A stretch of DNA of 64,000 nt, from contig NZ_QUOK01000001.1 of assembly GCF_003390325.1 (NCBI RefSeq), positions 930,001 through 994,000 of the forward strand. Reading direction: 5' to 3'. Position numbers and translations under genes: made by a program. Below, piece after piece: positions 59,536 through 64,000 of the stretch. This DNA comes from Rhodohalobacter sp. SW132. GTDB taxonomy: Bacteria > Bacteroidota > Rhodothermia > Balneolales > Balneolaceae. The number at the start of each line of letters is the position of its first letter. Positions within the stretch are counted from its first letter, which is position 1. Below the pieces are notes generated by a model that saw only the letters and a list, made by a program, of their open reading frames with translations, did no database searches and was not told the DNA's origin.

Positions 59536-60096
59536 ATGAAATTAATTTTGTTTGGCCCTCCGGGCGCTGGAAAAGGTACACAGGCTGATAAAATCAAATC
59601 TCATTACGATATTCCCCATCTCTCAACCGGAAACATCTTTCGGTATAATATTAAAAATGAGACAGAGCTCGGTAAAAAGGTAAAATCGATCCTGGATGCC
59701 GGCAAGCTGGTGCCGGACGAAACGGTTGTAGACCTGGTTGTGGATGAAATTCAAAAGCCGGAATACAAAAACGGGTATATTCTCGACGGTTTTCCCCGAA
59801 CCATCCCCCAGGCGGAAGCACTGGATGAGTATCTCGCCTCAAAAGAAACATCCATCGACCTGTTTCTGAATCTCGAAGTGCCCGAACAGGAACTGATTGA
59901 TAGAATTCTTTCAAGAGCTGAAGGACGATCTGATGATACCCCTGAAAAGATTAAAACGCGCCTGAGCGTTTACCATAATGAAACTGCTCCCGTGCTCAAT
60001 CACTATGAAAAAAAGGGAAAAGTTCAGAAGATAGATGGTGTTGGCTCGATTGATGATATTTTCGGGCGAATTAAAGATGCGCTGGATGAGCTTTGA
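59536..60096 (+). CDS. adk: Adenylate kinase
   Basis: A 186-residue short-type adenylate kinase, ATP + AMP to 2 ADP. P-loop FGPPGAGKGTQA at 5-16, AMP-binding STGNIFR near 30 and GFPRT near 83, and a short LID (no zinc-binding insert) at RAEGRSDDTPEKIKTRL. Confidence 0.96.
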   Translation: MKLILFGPPGAGKGTQADKIKSHYDIPHLSTGNIFRYNIKNETELGKKVKSILDAGKLVPDETVVDLVVDEIQKPEYKNGYILDGFPRTIPQAEALDEYLASKETSIDLFLNLEVPEQELIDRILSRAEGRSDDTPEKIKTRLSVYHNETAPVLNHYEKKGKVQKIDGVGSIDDIFGRIKDALDEL

Positions 60097-60135
60097 GTGT
60101 TAAGTAAATAGTGCTTGGTTGTGAGTTATTAGTGT

Positions 60136-61035
60136 TTAGTTGCTTTCTTTCAGCAGCTTAACGATTCCAGGGGTTACATCCGCAATGCTCTCCGCATTTT
60201 CAAAATAGGATGTTTCTCCTTTCACCAGCAGCGGAACCGGGTTTCTTGTATGTGTTTTTATGGAGATATCTTCCAGATTCCCGTGATCACTGCTGATAAC
60301 CAGCGTATCGTTTTCGCTGATCGATTCGGCAAGATACTTTAAAAAGGGGTTCAGCAGATCACGAATTTCATCTGCATAGGCCCGGTTCAAACTGTGGCCG
60401 GCTTTATCTGTCAGGTAAAATTCATACAATACAAGATCTGACGTCTCACCTGCCCGAAGAAGCCGTTCAGCTGCTTCTATAACCGTAATTTCAGGCACAT
60501 CTAACCCCAGTTGTTCTCTCCATATGTTCTGACGTATTTCAGCCGTAACAGCTTCTCCTTTTAAAATATCTTTTGTTGTTTTTAATTCGATCCCTGCCGA
60601 CCGCGTCATCAGAGTAGTTGCCGTCCAGCGATCTCTTTTTGCTGCTTTTCTAAAAAATATTTCCGGGTAGGCGTTCATAAAAACAGGCAATTTTCCCATT
60701 TCAATCACTTTATGAAAAAGACTCTCTTGTTCAAGAAGAAAGCGCGTAGTTGAATAAGGAAAAGGTCCGTAATGTTTTCCTGCAATCTTTGACGCATTAA
60801 CACCACTGAACAGGGTTGTTTGTCCCGTTCCGCTTTGAGGAAGTCCTTCTACATCAAGGTTCGCATCGATCGGTTTGTACAAAAATTTATCGGTTTGAAC
60901 CGGATCATTACTTTCATCGAGCCCGGCAGTACCCGTGAATTCAGTAAAAAAACTCCACCCGTTTTCTGATAATGGATTATTCGGATTTTTTTTTCCAACA
61001 CCTACTCCATCAATAAATATAAAAATAACCAACAT
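60136..61035 (-). CDS. Alkaline-phosphatase-superfamily metalloenzyme (phosphomutase-like)
   Basis: A 299-residue member of the superfamily that includes phosphopentomutase and cofactor-independent phosphoglycerate mutase. Metal ligands: D8 in FIFIDGVGVGKKN and the late SSDHGNLEDISIKTH segment. GTGQTTLFSGVNA near 66-78 supplies the nucleophile Thr/Ser region. Shorter than true mutases and of unknown substrate. Its ATG overlaps the dtd stop (ATGA). Confidence 0.82.
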   Translation of the reverse strand: MLVIFIFIDGVGVGKKNPNNPLSENGWSFFTEFTGTAGLDESNDPVQTDKFLYKPIDANLDVEGLPQSGTGQTTLFSGVNASKIAGKHYGPFPYSTTRFLLEQESLFHKVIEMGKLPVFMNAYPEIFFRKAAKRDRWTATTLMTRSAGIELKTTKDILKGEAVTAEIRQNIWREQLGLDVPEITVIEAAERLLRAGETSDLVLYEFYLTDKAGHSLNRAYADEIRDLLNPFLKYLAESISENDTLVISSDHGNLEDISIKTHTRNPVPLLVKGETSYFENAESIADVTPGIVKLLKESN

Positions 61036-61475
61036 CAGCGCTCCATCACCAAGGTTACGGGGCCGTCGTTAATCAGCGACACATCCATCATGGCTCCGAA
61101 AGTTCCGGTTTCAACCAGACCATCAAAATCTTTCTTGAGTGTATCAACCATGTAATCATAAAGCGGTTCAGCCAGGTCCGGCTTTGCAGCCTCTATAAAA
61201 CTGGGCCGATTCCCTTTTTGAGTATTCCCATACAGTGTAAACTGCGAAATAACGAGCAATCCGCCCCCGATATCGGTGACCGATCGATTCATTTTTCCAT
61301 CCTCATCCTCAAAAATTCTTAGCTTACGAATCTTTCTGCAGCACCAGTCTACTTCTTCTTTAGAATCTGTTTCGTGGATGCCTGCAAGAAGTAAAAGGCC
61401 GCGTTGAATCTTGCCAACTGTTGAACCATTTACATCAACCGACGCAGATTTCACTCTCTGAATCACAATTCTCAT
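61035..61475 (-). CDS. dtd: D-aminoacyl-tRNA deacylase
   Basis: A 146-residue proofreading enzyme that removes D-amino acids (and glycine from tRNA-Ala) from mischarged tRNA. Family motifs: [13 protein letters not shown] at the start, SQFTLYGN near 77, and [10 protein letters not shown] at the end (the Gly-cisPro pair). The open frame runs 30 codons further upstream, but the MRIVIQRV start gives the normal family length. Upstream lies the DnaA-box cluster. Confidence 0.95.
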   Translation of the reverse strand: MRIVIQRVKSASVDVNGSTVGKIQRGLLLLAGIHETDSKEEVDWCCRKIRKLRIFEDEDGKMNRSVTDIGGGLLVISQFTLYGNTQKGNRPSFIEAAKPDLAEPLYDYMVDTLKKDFDGLVETGTFGAMMDVSLINDGPVTLVMER

Positions 61476-61918
61476 ATGTTGATAAACTTGTGTAAAACTT
61501 TCGGGTTTTGTGTGGACAACAAAATTCGAAAGAAAATTGATTTCTTTATCCACACCGTTCCACAAAAGATAGTAATTATGAACAGGGAAGAAGAATAACT
61601 TTTGATGTAGAAAACAGAAACTTAATTCTATGTAGGATATATATAGATATGTTGAAAACTAATTCTATACTTTTCTAAGTAACTGTTTTTTATCAATAAT
61701 TTATGCACATTTTTATCCACAAATGGGTAACAGTGATATACCTGAATCAGGACAAAAAAGTTATGCACTTATCCACACGCTCTATTACTATACTACAAAA
61801 ATTAAAATTCAGTTCTATTCGTTTACTCCTGTGGATAACACCTGATATTTCTCCTTAATCCTCTCTTTGTTTCTTTCTATCTTAGAGCTTAATTGAATAT
61901 CAAATAATCTGTACTTCC
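61476..61918. other. oriC: DnaA-box cluster, candidate oriC
   Basis: An AT-rich, gene-free stretch with four perfect DnaA boxes TTATCCACA: 61546-61554, 61713-61721, 61769-61777 (plus) and 61830-61838 (minus). Near matches add to these: TTGTCCACA at 61511-61519 (minus) and TTATGCACA at 61701-61709. Between them, 61610-61700 is strongly AT-rich and would suit an unwinding element. Together with parS near mnmG this makes it a good origin candidate. An autoregulatory DnaA target without origin function is possible. Confidence 0.65.
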
Positions 61919-62923
61919 TTGAACAAAAAACAATTTACATATAAAGATTCCGGAGTAGATGTTGAAGCCGGAGAAGAGCTTGTTAATTCGATTAAAGATG
62001 TTGTTAAGGAAACACACAATGTTTCTGTTTTAAGTAATATAGGTGGTTTTGGAGCTTTGTTTCAGCCCGATTTTTCATCCATGAAAGAACCTGTACTGGT
62101 AAGCAGTGTGGATGGTGTTGGAACTAAATTGATCGTCGCTTTCAAATCAGGTAAATATAACACGGTAGGGCAGGATTTAGTGAATCACTGTGTAAACGAT
62201 ATTGCCGTTTGCGGTGCCACTCCCCTTTTCTTTCTGGATTATTTTTCGACCGGATCTCTTGAAAAAGAAGTTGGGTTCCAGGTGATCAGCGGTTTCGCAA
62301 AAGCGTGCAGGGAAAATGGAGTGGCTCTGATTGGTGGTGAGACAGCCGAGATGCCCGATATTTATCAAAAAGGAGAATTTGACCTGGCCGGAACAATTGT
62401 TGGGGCGGTAGATAAATCAAAACTGATCACCGGAAATAAAATCCAAAAAGGTGACCTTGTTCTTGGTTTCAAAAGCAGCGGACTGCACACCAACGGATAT
62501 TCCCTGGCACGAAATGTACTTTTCAGTGAATTTGAACTGGATGATTCACCTGATGAAATTGAAGGAACCATTAGTGAAGAGCTTTTAAGTATTCACAAAT
62601 CATACCTGCCGTTAATCTCTGGATTGAAGAAGATTGAAGGTGTAAACGGCTTTTCACACATTACCGGTGGTGGTTTGATTAGCAATACGAATCGTGTGCT
62701 GCCTGAAGGCCTCGAGCTGAATATCAGCTGGGATAGCTGGGAGCGGCCTGGAATTTTTAAGCTGATTAAAAAAACCGGAAATGTACCGGAAGATGATATG
62801 AGACGAACATTTAACCTTGGGATCGGCCTTGTTTCGATTATCAATCCGGAAGTTAAAGACCAGGTCATTGAAGCCGCAGAACGCGTAAACGAAACCGTAA
62901 TTGAGATTGGAGAAGTAGAATAA
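61919..62923 (+). CDS. purM: Phosphoribosylformylglycinamidine cyclo-ligase
   Basis: A 334-residue AIR synthetase (purine pathway step 5, ATP-dependent). Typical features: TYKDSGVDVEAG near 6-17, VDGVGTKLIVA near 55, HCVNDIAVCGATPLFFLDYF near 80-100, GGETAEMPDIY near 130, and SSGLHTNGYSLARN near 178. The start is TTG at 61919. An ATG further in would lose the conserved N-terminus. Two bases separate it from the next gene. Confidence 0.95.
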   Translation: MNKKQFTYKDSGVDVEAGEELVNSIKDVVKETHNVSVLSNIGGFGALFQPDFSSMKEPVLVSSVDGVGTKLIVAFKSGKYNTVGQDLVNHCVNDIAVCGATPLFFLDYFSTGSLEKEVGFQVISGFAKACRENGVALIGGETAEMPDIYQKGEFDLAGTIVGAVDKSKLITGNKIQKGDLVLGFKSSGLHTNGYSLARNVLFSEFELDDSPDEIEGTISEELLSIHKSYLPLISGLKKIEGVNGFSHITGGGLISNTNRVLPEGLELNISWDSWERPGIFKLIKKTGNVPEDDMRRTFNLGIGLVSIINPEVKDQVIEAAERVNETVIEIGEVE

Positions 62924-62924
62924 T

Positions 62925-63272
62925 ATGGCAAAAGTAAAATTATTGGATATCGCACACGGAAGAAGCGGAGATAAAGGGAATGGAAGTAATGTTGGAATTA
63001 TCGCCCGGCACCCGGATGTGTATCCATTTCTTAAAGAGCATTTGACTGTAAAACGTGTTAAAGAACATATGAGCCATATATGTAAGGGAGAAGTTGAGCG
63101 TTATGAAATGCCGAATATCGGTGCGTTGAATTTTATTCTGAACGAAAGTCTTGGTGGCGGTGGTACCGTTTCACTGAAACTGGACGCCCAGGGAAAAACA
63201 CACGCTTCCACCCTGCTTCGTATGGAAGTAGAGGTACCAGACGTGCTTCTGGAGTCTGTTAAAAACAAATAG
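62925..63272 (+). CDS. AtuA-like ferredoxin-fold protein
   Basis: A 115-residue protein of the small AtuA-related family (LLDIAHGRSGDKGNGSNVGIIAR, then HMSHICKGEVERYEMPNIGALNF and ESLGGGGTVSLKLDAQGKTHA). In other bacteria this domain is fused or adjacent to acyclic-terpene or acyl-CoA catabolism genes; here its neighbours are purM and a lipoprotein phosphatase, so the role is open. Confidence 0.8.
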   Translation: MAKVKLLDIAHGRSGDKGNGSNVGIIARHPDVYPFLKEHLTVKRVKEHMSHICKGEVERYEMPNIGALNFILNESLGGGGTVSLKLDAQGKTHASTLLRMEVEVPDVLLESVKNK

Positions 63273-63275
63273 TTT

Positions 63276-64000
63276 TTGAAACGATCTGAGTTTTTATATC
63301 TGACCGGTGCTTTTGCATTCACAGCAGGATGCTCTACCCTTGCTGCACCCATCACACGATTTGGTCCAGACTCAAGGATTACCTTCTACAATGCTCACGG
63401 TCACCAGAATGGAAATGGTGAGTGGGAAATACCGATGCGCATTTACGCTTATGATCGAAGAAATAGCGTCGAAAGGCTGACTACCCGGATGGCCCGGGGC
63501 CGCTATAATCTAACTCCGGAAGAGGCAGACCGTTTTAGAAACAGAATCAGAGGGCTGGTTGCCGACAGTGAATCGCGACAAACAGTTTCGTTTGTGTTTG
63601 ATAACGATCCCGAAAATGAGGAGTTCTTTCTGCAGAACGAAAGTGGAAACCGTGCCCGAACAGATGCAAATGGAATTGCTGAGGGAAAAATATCACTAAG
63701 TAGCGAACGAGCCGAACAGCTGATGAATCTTCAGCGTTCTGATAAAGGTTGGCTCAGTTTTACTGCTGCATCCGGTCACAGGGGAAGCGGCCGGGCCCAG
63801 CTTATTGAACCGGAAGGGCTATCCATAATATCAGATATAGATGACACTATTAAAGTTACAGAGATTCCTGCCGGTTCAAGAATTGTGGTGAGAAATACAT
63901 TCTTTAAAGCGTATACAGATGCACCCGGTATGCAAAATATGTATCAGCAATGGGCTGATACCGCAGCTTTTCATTACGTGTCAGGTTCACCCTGGCAGCT
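63276..64000 (+). CDS. App1-like (DUF2183) phosphatase lipoprotein, 3' end outside window
   Basis: Starts with TTG at 63276, three bases after the previous stop. LYLTGAFAFTAGCS is a lipobox, so the protein is likely a membrane-anchored lipoprotein. After a ~160-residue domain, IISDIDDTIKVTEI near residue 188-201 gives the D-x-D-D-T haloacid-dehalogenase-like motif of App1 phosphatidate phosphatases. Truncated at the window end at ...YVSGSPWQL. Confidence 0.8.
   Translation, partial: MKRSEFLYLTGAFAFTAGCSTLAAPITRFGPDSRITFYNAHGHQNGNGEWEIPMRIYAYDRRNSVERLTTRMARGRYNLTPEEADRFRNRIRGLVADSESRQTVSFVFDNDPENEEFFLQNESGNRARTDANGIAEGKISLSSERAEQLMNLQRSDKGWLSFTAASGHRGSGRAQLIEPEGLSIISDIDDTIKVTEIPAGSRIVVRNTFFKAYTDAPGMQNMYQQWADTAAFHYVSGSPWQ

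Overview
The window looks like origin-proximal chromosome of a marine-type Bacteroidota/Rhodothermota relative; Balneolaceae is my best guess, inferred from the style of the proteins and the long acidic tail on ribosomal protein S16, not from a search. Two ParB-type parS sites lie beside mnmG at the left edge. A cluster of four perfect DnaA boxes lies between dtd and purM at 61.5-61.9 kb. Both ends are housekeeping DNA: mnmG at the left, and at the right a two-component pair, ruvC-ruvA, fabI, ffh-rpsP-rimM-trmD-rplS, adk, dtd and purM.

From about 2 to 12.4 kb the DNA becomes accessory. It holds an SCP2-R2lox fusion oxidase, a Y-family polymerase cassette, a HigBA toxin-antitoxin pair, and a membrane HerA-type ATPase beside a trypsin-like protease. 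It ends in a tandemly duplicated GIY-YIG nuclease gene lying between broken 3' ends of a tRNA-Asp gene.

From 12.4 to 48.15 kb lies an integrative element of about 35.7 kb. It is bounded by a perfect 48-bp direct repeat: the 3' part of the intact tRNA-Asp gene at the right and a detached copy at the left. It has a tyrosine integrase, an AlpA-like regulator, a replication-initiator-like gene, parA with a ribbon-helix-helix partner, and mobC with a relaxase, so it is probably mobilizable. Its cargo is mostly anti-phage: a five-gene operon (hsdM-hsdS-AlbA_2-hsdR-dCTP deaminase of AvcD type), a DRT1-type reverse transcriptase-nitrilase, a Gabija-like gajA-gajB pair and a HEPN-like gene. It also carries an SRAP (YedK/HMCES) gene beside a second copy of the Y-family polymerase cassette.

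Two patterns seem least described. First, the polymerase cassette is a three-gene module: a Y-family polymerase, a divergent ~200-residue protein, and a 55-63-residue protein. It occurs once outside and once inside the element. In both copies the 30-bp bidirectional intergenic site (27 of 30 identical) and the leader of the small gene, with the same 43-bp spacing, are conserved. Second, one promoter-like leader precedes three unrelated cargo operons: protease-HerA, a pair of small genes, and a TM-SHOCT gene. Two of these copies sit about 0.5 kb inside a tRNA-Asp 3' end with a homologous spacer, and decayed tRNA-Ser-like ends lie among the right-hand operons. This suggests element ends built from a fixed promoter and exchangeable cargo.
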